This document shows, one piece after another, positions 20,345-32,542 of a stretch of 64,000 nt of DNA. The notes under the pieces were generated by a model. The model did no database searches. It had not been told where the DNA came from and saw only the letters and a program-made list of their open reading frames with translations. This DNA comes from Uruburuella testudinis (lineage in GTDB: Bacteria > Pseudomonadota > Gammaproteobacteria > Burkholderiales > Neisseriaceae). The position numbers and the translations under genes are program-made. The stretch is from assembly GCF_022870865.1 (NCBI RefSeq), contig NZ_CP091508.1:2604001-2668000 (forward strand), given 5' to 3'. Numbering within the stretch: position 1 is the stretch's first letter; every line of letters begins with the position of its first letter.

Positions 20345-21802
20345 ATGCTTCTCGCCAGACCTAGCATCGAACCAAATGAATGCTTAGTTAGTTATTTGAT
20401 TCGAATATCAGAGAAAAATGGCTTTAAGCACATAGGTCATTTGCTGCGTCACGCTGGTTTGGCTTGGAAAAATAATCGTGTACCAGTTCATCAGATTTTA
20501 ACTGGTGAGTTTGATCTCAATGTGTATTTATTGCAGCTTGGGTTAGCAACTTGCTCCTCTAAAATTGAGCCAATATCTCACTCTTTTCAAAATGTTATTG
20601 ATACGCCCTATCTAATTGTTAAATATCCAAAAGTATGTCCAGATTGTATTGAAGAATTTGGATTCTGTAGATTTGAATGGAGCTTATTGCCATACCTTGC
20701 TTGTGTTCGACATGGGAAATTATTGATAGATACGCACTCTGGTACTGGCAAACGACTGAATTGGTATCGTAGGTATTTAAATAAGTTTGATGATACTGAT
20801 GTTATCAATTCATTAAGTGATGTTGCTCCGTCTGAGGCAATCAAACTCAGTCAATATATTGAAGTACTGTTACAAGGAGGAAATGGAATTTCTTGCCCTA
20901 AAATTCTGCAAGGTTTGGAGCTCCGAGAATCTCTTAGCTTAATTCATTTTATTGCTCATTATAGATCAAGGTTATTGGGTGGTTCGTTTCAACCTCTTTC
21001 AATGATGAATAGTGAGCTTGCTCAACATTATCAGTATGTATGGGCAATGCTTGAGAATTGGCCAGATGCCTACTACAAATTTCTCAACCAATATCTTGAG
21101 CATCCGATGAGCAAGAAAGGTGTTGGTGGCCTACATAAACATTTTAGGGATTTATATGAGTCTCTACATCGTCAGAGTGAAAACAAGGGGATTGCTCGGA
21201 TAAAATTTGAATTTGACCATTACATAGAGAATTATTGGCCTAGTGTCTTAGAGTCGAAGCGTATAACACGCATCCAGTTCACTACCCGACAACGAAATGT
21301 TGTTTCCAGAAAGGAAGCTGCCAAAATTCTTAATTGCCATCCAGATAGAGTAGATAAATTAGTACAACAACAAAAGCTTACACCTCGTGTTTTTGAAGGG
21401 AAAAAGCACTATTCCCGTGAACAGGTTGAGGGTCTTGCAATACAGGTATCCTCAAATTGGACGATGGATGAGGCGTGTGAGGCATTACAGCTCACAAGAT
21501 ATCAGCTAAAGCAGTTGTTAGATGCTGGTATATTACATACGCTTCAGCGCCCAGATATGTTTAACCGAGATTGGATCGTTGATAAAGTACAATGCCAAGA
21601 GCTGATAGCAAGTTTGTGCCAGAAGGCACGGAAGAACATTCCAGCTTCGGGAGTATTATCAATGACAAGTATGCAGCGCAGAGGCTACTCAATAGTTCGA
21701 TTAGTTCTAGCTATGCAAACTGGGCAGATTGAATTTGGACAACTCTACGTTGTTGATCATCCTTTAAGTTTTAAGCAATTTACAGATTTTGCTTTCAAAT
21801 AG
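20345..21802 (+). CDS. TniQ/TnsD-family target-selection protein
   Basis: 485 residues. The N-terminal TniQ domain (MLLARPSIEPNECLVSYLIRISEKNGF) is followed by the zinc motif CPDC (Cys98/101) with Cys120 and His123 in CVRHGKLL. The C-terminal third has two small helix-turn-helix-like units: about 315-350 (SRKEAAKILNCHPDRVDKLV) and about 372-395 (WTMDEACEALQLTRYQLKQLL). This is the build of a TnsD-like protein that binds a specific chromosomal site. The 3' end of oppF is the only insertion site visible here, so it may be the attachment site. It is the last gene of the transposition operon. Confidence 0.8.
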   Translation: MLLARPSIEPNECLVSYLIRISEKNGFKHIGHLLRHAGLAWKNNRVPVHQILTGEFDLNVYLLQLGLATCSSKIEPISHSFQNVIDTPYLIVKYPKVCPDCIEEFGFCRFEWSLLPYLACVRHGKLLIDTHSGTGKRLNWYRRYLNKFDDTDVINSLSDVAPSEAIKLSQYIEVLLQGGNGISCPKILQGLELRESLSLIHFIAHYRSRLLGGSFQPLSMMNSELAQHYQYVWAMLENWPDAYYKFLNQYLEHPMSKKGVGGLHKHFRDLYESLHRQSENKGIARIKFEFDHYIENYWPSVLESKRITRIQFTTRQRNVVSRKEAAKILNCHPDRVDKLVQQQKLTPRVFEGKKHYSREQVEGLAIQVSSNWTMDEACEALQLTRYQLKQLLDAGILHTLQRPDMFNRDWIVDKVQCQELIASLCQKARKNIPASGVLSMTSMQRRGYSIVRLVLAMQTGQIEFGQLYVVDHPLSFKQFTDFAFK

Positions 21803-21902
21803 TATTTGGGACCACTAAAGATCGATCGTAAGAACCGATAGATTTTGAATAGGAACCGTTGGGGTGCTAGGGTTTTAGCCTTTTAAATGAGTTACTATAT
21901 TT

Positions 21903-21931
21903 TTGCTAAATCTTAAGTTTCCTGGTATCCT
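21903..21931 (+). promoter_or_regulatory. Possible promoter of the cargo operon
   Basis: TTGCTA (21,903-21,908), 17 bp, TATCCT (21,926-21,931), 29 bp before the methyltransferase ATG. A moderate match only. The gap also contains the small palindromic stretch GATCGATCGTAAGAACCGATAG region near 21,820. Confidence 0.35.
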
Positions 21932-21960
21932 GGCACTTATTTATTTTCTATTGATGTATT

Positions 21961-23217
21961 ATGTCTAGCACTTTAAAATTTCTTGATTTATTCGCTGGTG
22001 CTGGCGGCTTGTCAGAGGGGTTTATTCGTGCGGGATTCAAACCAATTGCCCACGTTGAAGCAGATGCCTCAGCATGCTTTACGCTAAAAACGCGCCAAGC
22101 TTTTCATTGGTTAAAAAACAATAATTCGATAGATTTATATTCAAAATATTTAAAAAATGAGATTACTCGAAATGAGCTGTATAGTGCTGTTCCAATAAGT
22201 GAAATCGACTCTGTTATCAACGAATTTATTGGTCCAGATACTCTAGATAATATTTTTCAAAAAGTAGATGAACAATTAGGTAAATCCAAATTAGATTTAA
22301 TTATTGGGGGACCACCTTGCCAAGCCTATTCTCTTATTGGTAGGGCACGTGGAAATATGGATGATGATCCCAGAAATCATTTATACAAATACTATGCTGA
22401 GTTTTTGAAAAGATATAAACCTAAATATTTTGTCTTTGAAAATGTGCTGGGACTTTTGACTGCAACAAACCCTAATGGTGAACTCTACTTTGATAAGATG
22501 AGAGCCCTGTTTGTCGAAATAGGTTATACAATTGAGTATAGAGTACTATCTGCAAATGAATATGGTGTTCTACAAAATCGTAAACGCATTATTTTGGTAG
22601 GCAAACGAGGTCATCGCAGTAAGAAATCTTTTTATCCTGAACCTGAACAATGGCTGCCACAAGCTAATGTGTGGGATCTATTTAAAGATCTCCCTCAAAT
22701 ACCTGCTGGTGGAGGTCAAACTAGGCCAGTAGAGCCGATTAGTAAGCCGTCAGAATGGCTTGAACAAGCTCAAATTTATTCAAATCTTCCTCTAACTTGG
22801 CATGAAGCTCGTCCACATTCTAAACAAGATTTAGAAATTTATCAGTATGCTGTCAATTTATGGAATAGTGAGAAAAGACGATTACATTATGATGATTTAC
22901 CTGAATATTTAAAAAGTCATAAAGGTAGAAATTCCTTTGTCGATCGCTTTAAAGTAGTTGCTGGTAATTTAGCTGCCTGCCATACTGTTGTTGCACATAT
23001 ATCTAAAGATGGACATCATTATATTCATCCAGATATTGAGCAAAATCGGTCGATTACACCTAGAGAAGCCGCTAGAATTCAAAGTTTTCCTGACGACTAC
23101 TATTTTGAAAATGTATCAGGTAAGCCTGCACGTACTAGTGCTTTTAAACAAATTGGTAATGCTGTACCTGTTTTACTTGCGCAAAAAATTGCAGAAAAAT
23201 TATTAAAGGATTGGTAA
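21961..23217 (+). CDS. C5-cytosine DNA methyltransferase
   Basis: 418-residue Dcm/HhaI-type enzyme that transfers methyl from S-adenosylmethionine to cytosine C5. Motif I DLFAGAGGLSEGF is at 9-21, catalytic Cys120 in GGPPCQAYS (motif IV), Glu160 in FENVLGLL (motif VI), QNRKRIILVG (motif VIII, about 203-212), and motif X GNAVPVLLAQKI near the C-terminus. The target-recognition region lies between about 225 and 345, so the recognised site cannot be predicted. It is first in a tightly packed operon: its stop overlaps the next start (TAATG). No restriction nuclease with a recognisable fold is adjacent. Confidence 0.95.
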   Translation: MSSTLKFLDLFAGAGGLSEGFIRAGFKPIAHVEADASACFTLKTRQAFHWLKNNNSIDLYSKYLKNEITRNELYSAVPISEIDSVINEFIGPDTLDNIFQKVDEQLGKSKLDLIIGGPPCQAYSLIGRARGNMDDDPRNHLYKYYAEFLKRYKPKYFVFENVLGLLTATNPNGELYFDKMRALFVEIGYTIEYRVLSANEYGVLQNRKRIILVGKRGHRSKKSFYPEPEQWLPQANVWDLFKDLPQIPAGGGQTRPVEPISKPSEWLEQAQIYSNLPLTWHEARPHSKQDLEIYQYAVNLWNSEKRRLHYDDLPEYLKSHKGRNSFVDRFKVVAGNLAACHTVVAHISKDGHHYIHPDIEQNRSITPREAARIQSFPDDYYFENVSGKPARTSAFKQIGNAVPVLLAQKIAEKLLKDW

Positions 23218-25319
23218 TGACTGAAAATTATATTACTTCCGAAGATTTGGCATTTCGCCCACGAGCACGCTTATTGCAAATGTTAGGTGATCAACTAATC
23301 GGTTCTTCTCGCCTAGCAATTTTTGAGCTTGTGAAAAATGCTTATGATGCTGATGCCGATACTGTCTTAATTACATTAGATAAAATCAACACCCCAAGTG
23401 CAAAAATCATTGTTGAAGATAATGGTGAGGGGATGTCAGCTGATATTATTAAAAATATTTGGCTTGTCCCTGCTCATGATCATAAGGAACAGCAAAAAAA
23501 AGAAAAAAGACGAACCAAAGCTGGTCGTTTACCTTTAGGGGAGAAAGGTTTAGGAAGATTCGCAGTACATAAATTAGGAAATGAAATTCAATTAATCACC
23601 AGATCTGAAAACTCTGATGAATGTGTTCTTCACATTAACTGGCAAGATTTAATTGATAAACCTTTTCTAGAAGATACCCGTGTAGAAGTAATTACAAGAA
23701 CACCTATAGTCTTTACGGGAGAAAATACAGGTACTCAAATTACTATAAGTAATTTGAGAGAACAAAGCTGGTCTCGTGGCGATGTAAGAAAACTTTTACG
23801 CCAAATTACTTCGATCTCTACACCTTTTAATGAAAAGCGAAGCGACAAGTTTGAAACATTACTTGAAGTTAAAGGACATCCTGACTGGACTGAAGGTGTT
23901 TCAGATATTGATAAATTAAAGGAAAGAGCTCCTTGGCATATCTCATTTTCAATCGTCAATGGTTTACTATCTTTAAACTATAATTTTATTGGTGTTCCTG
24001 GAATCAAAGTAGAGCCTCGTCAAGAATTATTAGAAAATGAGAAACTTTTATTACCATCAAATGTGAAAAAAAACAAAGTTGTTGTGGAGCCTGAGGACTT
24101 ACGTGGAATTGGTGATATAAGCGGTGAATTTTTTATCTATGATCGCGATAAACTAGTTATATCTAAGTTTGGAGAGCAGCAACTTGTTGAAAGCTTCCTA
24201 AATGAAAATGGCGGTATTCGTGTATATCGAGATAACATACGAGTTTATAACTATGGTGAACCTGGTGATGATTGGCTCGGTTTAGATTTGCGACGAGTCA
24301 ATGTACCTGGTAGGCATATTAGTCGTAATATCATTGTTGGATCTCTAGATCTTAGTGTTGAAGATAGTTTTGATCTTCAAGAGAAAACTAATCGAGAAGG
24401 CTTTATTGAAAATGAGACGTACGAAAGATTCCAACAAATTGTATTAAGTGTACTAACTATTGTTGAGACAGAGCGCCAAAAAGATAAAGAACGTATAAGA
24501 CAAGTAACTGAAACTGGTAAAAATATAGAAGAGAAAAAAATTGAAAAGCCATTAACTGAGCTCAGAAAACTGGCAAAGAAACATAATTTAACTGAGGAAT
24601 TAGAACCATTAATTGAGAAAACTGAGAAAAATTATAATGAAATGCGTGAAGTAATGCTTACTTCAGGTTTTAATAATATGGGACTAGCTATTGTTTTTCA
24701 TGAAGTTGAACATGGCGTTAGATCTTTATATCGGACTATTGAGCATAGCGAAGATATTAATTTAATTAAAGATCATGCCTATGAACTTGTGAAAATTTTA
24801 GATAGTTTCTCTGACTTGTTGAGAAAAGGTGATAATAAACCTGCGAGCTTAAAGAACTTAATTCGTCGTGCAAGAGATATTGCCTCAATTCGATTCCGAG
24901 CTCATAAAATTCAATTTGTTTGTCCATTCCTTGAAGAAAATATTCCTGATATTGAACAAAAGTATATTTTTAAAATATTAATTGGTTGTTTAAATAATAT
25001 TTTTGATAATTCAATATACTGGCTTCAGGCGCGTTGGCCTGAAGATACTCTTGGGCAAAGAAAAATTTATATAGATGTACGTAGAGACTTTTATGGTAAA
25101 ACAGCAATTATTGTTGCTGATAATGGCCCAGGTTTCCAAGATGAGCAAGAACAGTTAGTAAAACCTTTCTTTACAAGAAGGCCTAATGGTATGGGAATTG
25201 GCCTATATTATGTAAATTTAGCAATGGAAGTAAATAAGGGGCGCTTAGTGATTCTTGATGATCAAGATGATGTACCAAATGAGTTTGATGGTGCAGCTAT
25301 GGCTTTAGTTTTTGATTAA
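23217..25319 (+). CDS. Protein with two GHKL ATPase domains and a DHp-like motif
   Basis: 700 residues. The N-terminal GHKL domain is Hsp90/MutL-like: N-box ELVKNAYDADAD (about 37-48), G1 DNGEGM (68-73) and G2 GEKGLGRFA (108-116). A middle coiled, Lys/Glu-rich segment (about 415-480) precedes FHEVEHGV with His495, similar to the phosphoacceptor H-E box of histidine kinases. The C-terminal domain is a second GHKL of kinase type: N-box NNIFDNS (593-599), G1 DNGPGF (635-640), F-box PFFTRR and G2 GMGIGLYY. It is coupled to the methyltransferase by TAATG and followed after 18 bp by a receiver protein, so phosphotransfer between them is plausible. Related GHKL proteins occur beside methylases in some R-M-like loci. 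Confidence 0.85.
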   Translation: MTENYITSEDLAFRPRARLLQMLGDQLIGSSRLAIFELVKNAYDADADTVLITLDKINTPSAKIIVEDNGEGMSADIIKNIWLVPAHDHKEQQKKEKRRTKAGRLPLGEKGLGRFAVHKLGNEIQLITRSENSDECVLHINWQDLIDKPFLEDTRVEVITRTPIVFTGENTGTQITISNLREQSWSRGDVRKLLRQITSISTPFNEKRSDKFETLLEVKGHPDWTEGVSDIDKLKERAPWHISFSIVNGLLSLNYNFIGVPGIKVEPRQELLENEKLLLPSNVKKNKVVVEPEDLRGIGDISGEFFIYDRDKLVISKFGEQQLVESFLNENGGIRVYRDNIRVYNYGEPGDDWLGLDLRRVNVPGRHISRNIIVGSLDLSVEDSFDLQEKTNREGFIENETYERFQQIVLSVLTIVETERQKDKERIRQVTETGKNIEEKKIEKPLTELRKLAKKHNLTEELEPLIEKTEKNYNEMREVMLTSGFNNMGLAIVFHEVEHGVRSLYRTIEHSEDINLIKDHAYELVKILDSFSDLLRKGDNKPASLKNLIRRARDIASIRFRAHKIQFVCPFLEENIPDIEQKYIFKILIGCLNNIFDNSIYWLQARWPEDTLGQRKIYIDVRRDFYGKTAIIVADNGPGFQDEQEQLVKPFFTRRPNGMGIGLYYVNLAMEVNKGRLVILDDQDDVPNEFDGAAMALVFD

Positions 25320-25337
25320 TTTTAGGTTAGATTAATA

Positions 25338-26705
25338 ATGTTAACACCTCCTCGCTTCGTTGTTTTAGATGATAAAAAAGAGCACTTAGGACCAATTATT
25401 GAAACATTTAAGCTTATTGGCTCCTCATGTATTGGTGTTCAATATAATGAAGAGGATGAATCTCATCTATGTCAAGACTATTACAAAGGTGTGAGAGGAC
25501 TATTTATAGATTTAAATTTATCAGGTAGAAGCTCCATTGGTCATAATACTCATTATGCTGAAATTATAAGAATTTTAGAGTCTGTCATCTCAAGTGAAAA
25601 TGGACCTTTTATTATGATCTTGTGGACAGATAATCCTCAAGAATGTAGTAATTTAATTCAATATATAGAAGAACGCTTAGATCCTGAAAAGAAATATTGT
25701 AAGCCTTTACTTATTAAGCCTCTTTCTAAAACTCAATATATTGATAAAAATAGCAATATCAAGGTAGATACTAGTGAAAACTTAAAGGATGAAATTAAAG
25801 GTTTTTTCTCTTCTGTTCCTCAAATAGCAGCACTGTTTGATTGGGAATCAAAAGTCTTGGAGGCTGTAAATCAAACTTTAATTGAATTAATAAATTTAGT
25901 TCCAAATGATAAAAGAAATTTCAATGATTATCCATCCGAGATAGATAAAGTACTCAGTTGTATTGCTAGAGAAACTGTTGGAAAAGGTCATGTTGCAACT
26001 GATCCTAAAAAAGCACTTAATTTGGCTATTTATCCTATTTTGGTTGATAAAATATTAAATAACACCCCTGATCAAGCAAATATTCAGCTTTGGAATAATG
26101 CTATTACACAAGTAGGATCTGCTTCAATCGCTGATGAAAAAGCTGTTGGGAAATTCAACAAGATGCTTCATTTAGCGGTAACTGGACATGAGTCAATGAG
26201 TCCTTATGATTGGGGAGCTGTAGTTGAAATACCTTCTGAGATTTTCAATGACGAATTTTGCTTAGGACACTTTGGATATAATCAAAATTACCTTATTAAA
26301 AACACATTTTGTTTTAATAGCACAGAAAAGCTTAGGCCTATTCTAATACGTTTAGGAGCATCGTGTGATTATGCACAAAATAAGCAAGGACCTATTCCAT
26401 ATATTTTTGGATTCGTTGTTGAAGCAGAAAAATACCATGAAAGAGAAAGGGACTTTTTAGATCCAGATAAAAAATTTATAAGTAAAAAACTCTCTGACTG
26501 GGTATCACCACTATTTAGTTATAGAGATGAAGATCCAGCATTTTATATAGTTTTAAATCTTCAATTAGTAATTTCTAAAGTTAAAGGACAGCTTGATAGT
26601 TATCAGACCCTATACAGGCTTCGAGAACAATTGCTGAATCAAGTTATTGTAAGAGCAACTACTTTTGCTTCTAGACCAGGCATTAATGAACTATATGTAA
26701 GATAA
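25338..26705 (+). CDS. Receiver-domain protein with unknown C-terminal domain
   Basis: 455 residues. The first about 135 residues match a CheY-like receiver: acidic pair Asp11-Asp12 (VVLDDKK), phospho-acceptor Asp58 (LFIDLNLSG), Thr97 (ILWTDN) and Lys127 (LLIKPLS). The remaining 320 residues match nothing I recognise; they include GASCDYAQ near 355 and a conserved-looking ASRPGINEL at the C-terminus. It lacks a DNA-binding HTH, so it is more likely an effector than a transcription factor. The 18-bp spacing puts it in the operon with the methyltransferase and GHKL genes. By position its partner is His495 of the GHKL protein. Confidence 0.7.
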   Translation: MLTPPRFVVLDDKKEHLGPIIETFKLIGSSCIGVQYNEEDESHLCQDYYKGVRGLFIDLNLSGRSSIGHNTHYAEIIRILESVISSENGPFIMILWTDNPQECSNLIQYIEERLDPEKKYCKPLLIKPLSKTQYIDKNSNIKVDTSENLKDEIKGFFSSVPQIAALFDWESKVLEAVNQTLIELINLVPNDKRNFNDYPSEIDKVLSCIARETVGKGHVATDPKKALNLAIYPILVDKILNNTPDQANIQLWNNAITQVGSASIADEKAVGKFNKMLHLAVTGHESMSPYDWGAVVEIPSEIFNDEFCLGHFGYNQNYLIKNTFCFNSTEKLRPILIRLGASCDYAQNKQGPIPYIFGFVVEAEKYHERERDFLDPDKKFISKKLSDWVSPLFSYRDEDPAFYIVLNLQLVISKVKGQLDSYQTLYRLREQLLNQVIVRATTFASRPGINELYVR

Positions 26706-26836
26706 TAGAATGGTTAAGGCAATAAATCTGATATCGAAATATTCAATGTATTGGATAGCTCATAGATTTTTTCAAGTGTAGGATTCACTTCATCTGAGGG
26801 TGTTCTAAATTGTGATTCTATATCGTGAGATGAAAA

Positions 26837-26993
26837 ATGTATTTATTTTTGGATTGTGAATTTAATGGCTGGCATGATCAAGGTACAGGGGAGTTGATTT
26901 CATTAGGTTTAGTGTCTGCCGACGGCAAATATGAGTTTTATGAAGTGGTGAGCTGTAAGAATCCTAGTCCTTTTGTTGAACAACATGTCCTGC
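26837..26993 (+). pseudogene. DEDDh 3'-5' exonuclease, 5' part (split by IS)
   Basis: The frame from ATG 26,837 begins MYLFLDCEFNGW and continues LISLGLVSADGKYEFYEVV, with the exonuclease Exo I residues (D-x-E) at Asp6 and Glu8. It reaches the IS21-family element at 26,994 and would end 5 residues into it. The 3' part resumes at 30,143. Joining them restores a 154-residue protein. Confidence 0.85.
26990..26993. repeat. IS21-family target duplication, left (CTGC)
   Basis: CTGC here and at 30,139-30,142 flank the IS. Removing the IS and one copy restores the exonuclease frame exactly. Confidence 0.8.
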
Positions 26994-27058
26994 TGTCAAC
27001 GGCATTCTAAAATTGACCCGGTAATCCTCCCATAAATAACCGAAGTTAAAAGTAGAGG

Positions 27059-27874
27059 TTAAGCAGCCATTAGAGGTGGCTTTCCTTTGTTAGCTTGATG
27101 TGGTCTTTCATGGTTGTAATGCCACAACCAGTTTGTTGCATAATCTTGTACTTCATCCAAAGTATCAAATAAATGCTTGCTCAGCCAACTATAACGTATG
27201 GTCCGATTATAGCGTTCAATATATGCATTCTGCTGTGGCTTACCCGGTTGAATATATTCAATACGAATACCATGCTCAGTAGCCCAGCGCACAAATTCGT
27301 GACTGATAAATTCGGGACCATTATCGCATCGGATCACTAACGGTTTTTCTCTCCACTCCAGCAATTGATTCAACGTACGAATAACCCTGATTGTGGGCAA
27401 TGAGAACCCTGCTTCAATGGCTAGGCCTTCGCGGCGGTAATCATCAATCACATTCAATAATCGAAACTTGCGACCATCGGAAAGCTGATCATGCATAAAA
27501 TCTAATGACCAAACCTGATTTTCTCGGATTGGTTCTTTCAATGGTTCAGGCGCATGCCGTTTTAGTCTTCTTCTCGGTTTAATACGCAGATTCAGTGCCA
27601 ACTCACAGTAAATGCGGTAAACCCGCTTGTGATTCCAGCAGCAACTCTCAACATGCCGTAAATACGAGAAGCACAAACCAAAGCCCCAGTCGGAATTTTC
27701 CTCAGTGAGTTCAATGAGCTGTTCAGCAATGAGTGCATTGTCATCGCTGAGTTTGGCTTGATAGCGGTAGCAGGTTTCACTAATGCCAAATGCTTTACAA
27801 GCCAAACGAATACTAATGGCATGCTGGGCAACTGCCTGTTGTGCCATCTTACGCCGGCAAGATGGCTTTACCAC
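27059..27874 (-). CDS. IS3-family transposase OrfB
   Basis: 271 residues with the HTH_21 region and integrase core. The DDE triad is visible: Asp in [10 protein letters not shown], Asp in [10 protein letters not shown], and Glu in [12 protein letters not shown] with the family's typical spacing. It begins with GTG in the -1 frame relative to orfA. It is made as an OrfAB fusion by -1 slippage on A6G (GCA AAA AAG) near 27,880. It looks complete. Confidence 0.93.
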   Translation of the reverse strand: MVKPSCRRKMAQQAVAQHAISIRLACKAFGISETCYRYQAKLSDDNALIAEQLIELTEENSDWGFGLCFSYLRHVESCCWNHKRVYRIYCELALNLRIKPRRRLKRHAPEPLKEPIRENQVWSLDFMHDQLSDGRKFRLLNVIDDYRREGLAIEAGFSLPTIRVIRTLNQLLEWREKPLVIRCDNGPEFISHEFVRWATEHGIRIEYIQPGKPQQNAYIERYNRTIRYSWLSKHLFDTLDEVQDYATNWLWHYNHERPHQANKGKPPLMAA

Positions 27875-28134
27875 TTTTTTGCCATCGCTTCCTGGATGAT
27901 TTCGGCCTTTAATCGCTCTTCCGCATACATCTTTTTAAGTCTGGTATTTTCGGCTTCTAGCTCTTTCAGTCGAGCCATTAATGATGTATCCATACCACCA
28001 TATTTGGCACGCCATTTATAAAAGGTAGCATTACTCATGCCGTGTTCACGGCAAAGGGTCGCTACAGGTGTGCCAGATTCTGCCTGTTTCAAGATGGACA
28101 TGATCTGACTGTCAGTAAATTTAGATGTTTTCAT
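27868..28134 (-). CDS. IS3-family OrfA (HTH)
   Basis: 88 residues: helix-turn-helix [17 protein letters not shown]...[21 protein letters not shown], then a leucine-zipper-like helix ([21 protein letters not shown]). It ends AMAKKW at the AAAAAAG slippery site that allows -1 frameshifting into orfB (7-bp overlap). Confidence 0.93.
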   Translation of the reverse strand: MKTSKFTDSQIMSILKQAESGTPVATLCREHGMSNATFYKWRAKYGGMDTSLMARLKELEAENTRLKKMYAEERLKAEIIQEAMAKKW

Positions 28135-28257
28135 GCAGAATCTCCTGCTCGTATCTTAAGAGAAAACTCTACTTTTAGATCCTATTATTTTTAGGGGGGA
28201 TTACCACCCCTTTTACCTTACAAATGGCAAAGTAAAATTGACCCCTTTGATCTCGTA

Positions 28258-30050
<1,793 letters not shown>

Positions 30051-30142
30051 GTTGAGCAGTCCAAAATGACCGCTATATTAACCAAGGGGGTCAGTTTTTA
30101 AATGCCATTAGGGGGTCATTTTTACACTGCCGCTAACACTGC

Positions 30143-30450
30143 CAATTTTAGGACAATCAGCTATTCCTGTATGGGAGTTAGTTAATAAGCTATGTAGCTT
30201 TTTATGGGAAGTGAATAACCAAGAAGATGAGGATATCACTATAGTAGCTGACTATCCTTCAGATATAGAGTTATTCAACCGTATTTTGCTCTTAGGCCAA
30301 GGGCAGTGTATCAATGTGCCTGTATTAGGTTTCCTACTCGATTTGTCGCTTACTACAAAGAATTCTGCGATTCCTCATAATGCATTGGCTGATGCTAGAG
30401 CTTTGAGTAAAGATTATGCATTGAAGTACGCTCATAAGATCACAAAGTGA
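30143..30450 (+). pseudogene. DEDDh 3'-5' exonuclease, 3' part (split by IS)
   Basis: This continues the frame of 26,837-26,993: after ...VEQHVL comes PILGQSAIPVWELV, then IVADYPSDIELFNR (second acidic motif) and HNALADARALSKDY, the H-x4-D motif of DEDDh enzymes such as RNase T and polymerase III epsilon-like nucleases. It ends at TGA 30,450, just before the right end of the transposon. The intact 154-residue protein would be a minimal single-domain exonuclease acting on DNA or RNA 3' ends. Confidence 0.85.
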
Positions 30451-30490
30451 GTGAGCTTTGAATTTAGCCCCGCCTGACTAAAGGTGGCTT

Positions 30491-30587
30491 TTTATAATCT
30501 TATCCTACAATTTAATTTATAGACTTATGCTTCAAAAGGCTTAGTTTAGCGGGGCCTAGGCCATTTTTTTATAAAGTTATCCTACAA
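30491..30587. promoter_or_regulatory. Right-end TnsB binding sites
   Basis: Inverted relative to the left end: TTTATAATCTTATCCTACAA (30,491-30,510), a degenerate TTTATAGACTTATGCTTCAA (30,517-30,536) and TTTATAAAGTTATCCTACAA (30,568-30,587). They occupy most of 30,451-30,593, in which there is no gene. Confidence 0.7.
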
Positions 30588-31523
30588 CTGACATTGGCGG
30601 TGCAGTTTCGGCACAAACCGCCTTAGCTTCGGGGCAGCGGGTGCGGAACACACAGCCCGACGGCGGATTGAGCGGGCTGGGCAAATCGCCGGGCAGCAGT
30701 TGGATCACTTTACGGCGCTCGGCCTGCGGATCAGGCAGCGGCACAGCGCTCATCAGGGCGCGGGTGTAGGGGTGGGCCGGCGCGCCATACACCGCGTCTT
30801 TATCGCCAAGCTCCGCCGCCCTGCCCAAATACATCACCAACACACGGTCGGCAATGTGCTTGACCACCGCCAGATCATGGGCGATAAAAATCAGCGCCAA
30901 ACCCATTTCGCGCTGCATCTGCTTGAGCAGATTCACCACCTGCGCCTGTATCGACACATCCAGCGCCGACACCGGCTCATCGCAAATCAGCAATTTCGGT
31001 TCGACCACCAGCGCCCGCGCAATGCCGATACGCTGGCACTGGCCGCCTGAAAACTCGTGCGGATAACGATTGATCAAATTCGGCAACAGGCCTACTTTGG
31101 CCATAATACGGCGCACGCGCTGCGCAGTTTCGGCCTTGCCCAAGCCCGGATAAAACGTGCGCAGCGGCTCGGCGATAATGTCGCCCACGGTCATGCGCGG
31201 ATTCAGTGAGGCCAGCGGGTCTTGAAAAATCATTTGCATCTCGCGCCGGGTCAGCCGCAGGGCGCGGGGCGGCATTCCGATCAGTTCTTGTCCCTGCCAG
31301 CGTATGCTGCCCGCCTGTGCTTTCACCAAGCCGATAAGCGCACGCGCCAGTGTAGATTTGCCGCAGCCCGATTCGCCGACAATGCCCAAGGTTTCGCCTG
31401 CGCGCAATTGAAACGACACCCCGCCGACCGCCTGCAACAAGGCCGGCGGCTGCCAAAACCAGGCGCCTTCACGCTTCACCGGAAAATGCACCGCCACATT
31501 GTCTACCGCCAACAACACCGCGC

Positions 31524-31527
<4 letters not shown>
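30577..31527 (-). CDS. oppF: Oligopeptide ABC transporter ATPase OppF, C-terminally truncated by the transposon
   Basis: Peptide importer ATPase. Walker A GESGCGKST, Q-loop QDPLASLNP, signature FSGGQCQRIG and Walker B LLICDEPVSALD are all intact. The C-terminal oligopeptide-binding motif CVFRTRCPEAKAVC is retained. The transposon replaces the last 23 native residues with SVVG and a TAA from its own end (316 instead of about 335 residues). The start is ATG 31,527, overlapping oppD by 4 bp (ATGA). Function may persist because the nucleotide-binding domain is complete, but the conserved HxVACW tail is gone. Confidence 0.88.
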
Positions 31528-32501
<974 letters not shown>

Positions 32502-32542
32502 AAGCTGTTCTTATCTTAAATGGCGGCTTTCAGACGGCCTGT

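Larger units (their letters stand above)
27020..28205 (-). mobile_element. IS3-family insertion sequence nested in the IS21-family element
   Basis: 1186 bp with imperfect inverted ends GGTAATCCTCCCATAAATAA and GGTAATCCCCCCTAAAAATAA. It is flanked by ACCC at 27,016-27,019 and 28,206-28,209. Excising it rejoins the left terminal region of the IS21 element (TTGACCCCTTTTACC). It carries orfA and orfB with a frameshift site. Exact ends are uncertain by a base or two because of the flanking C and G runs. Confidence 0.8.

Noticed and set aside
21961..23217. Ordinary type II restriction-modification pair
   Set aside because: A methyltransferase is present but no neighbouring protein has a recognisable restriction-nuclease motif. 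The GHKL and receiver proteins are not nucleases by sequence.
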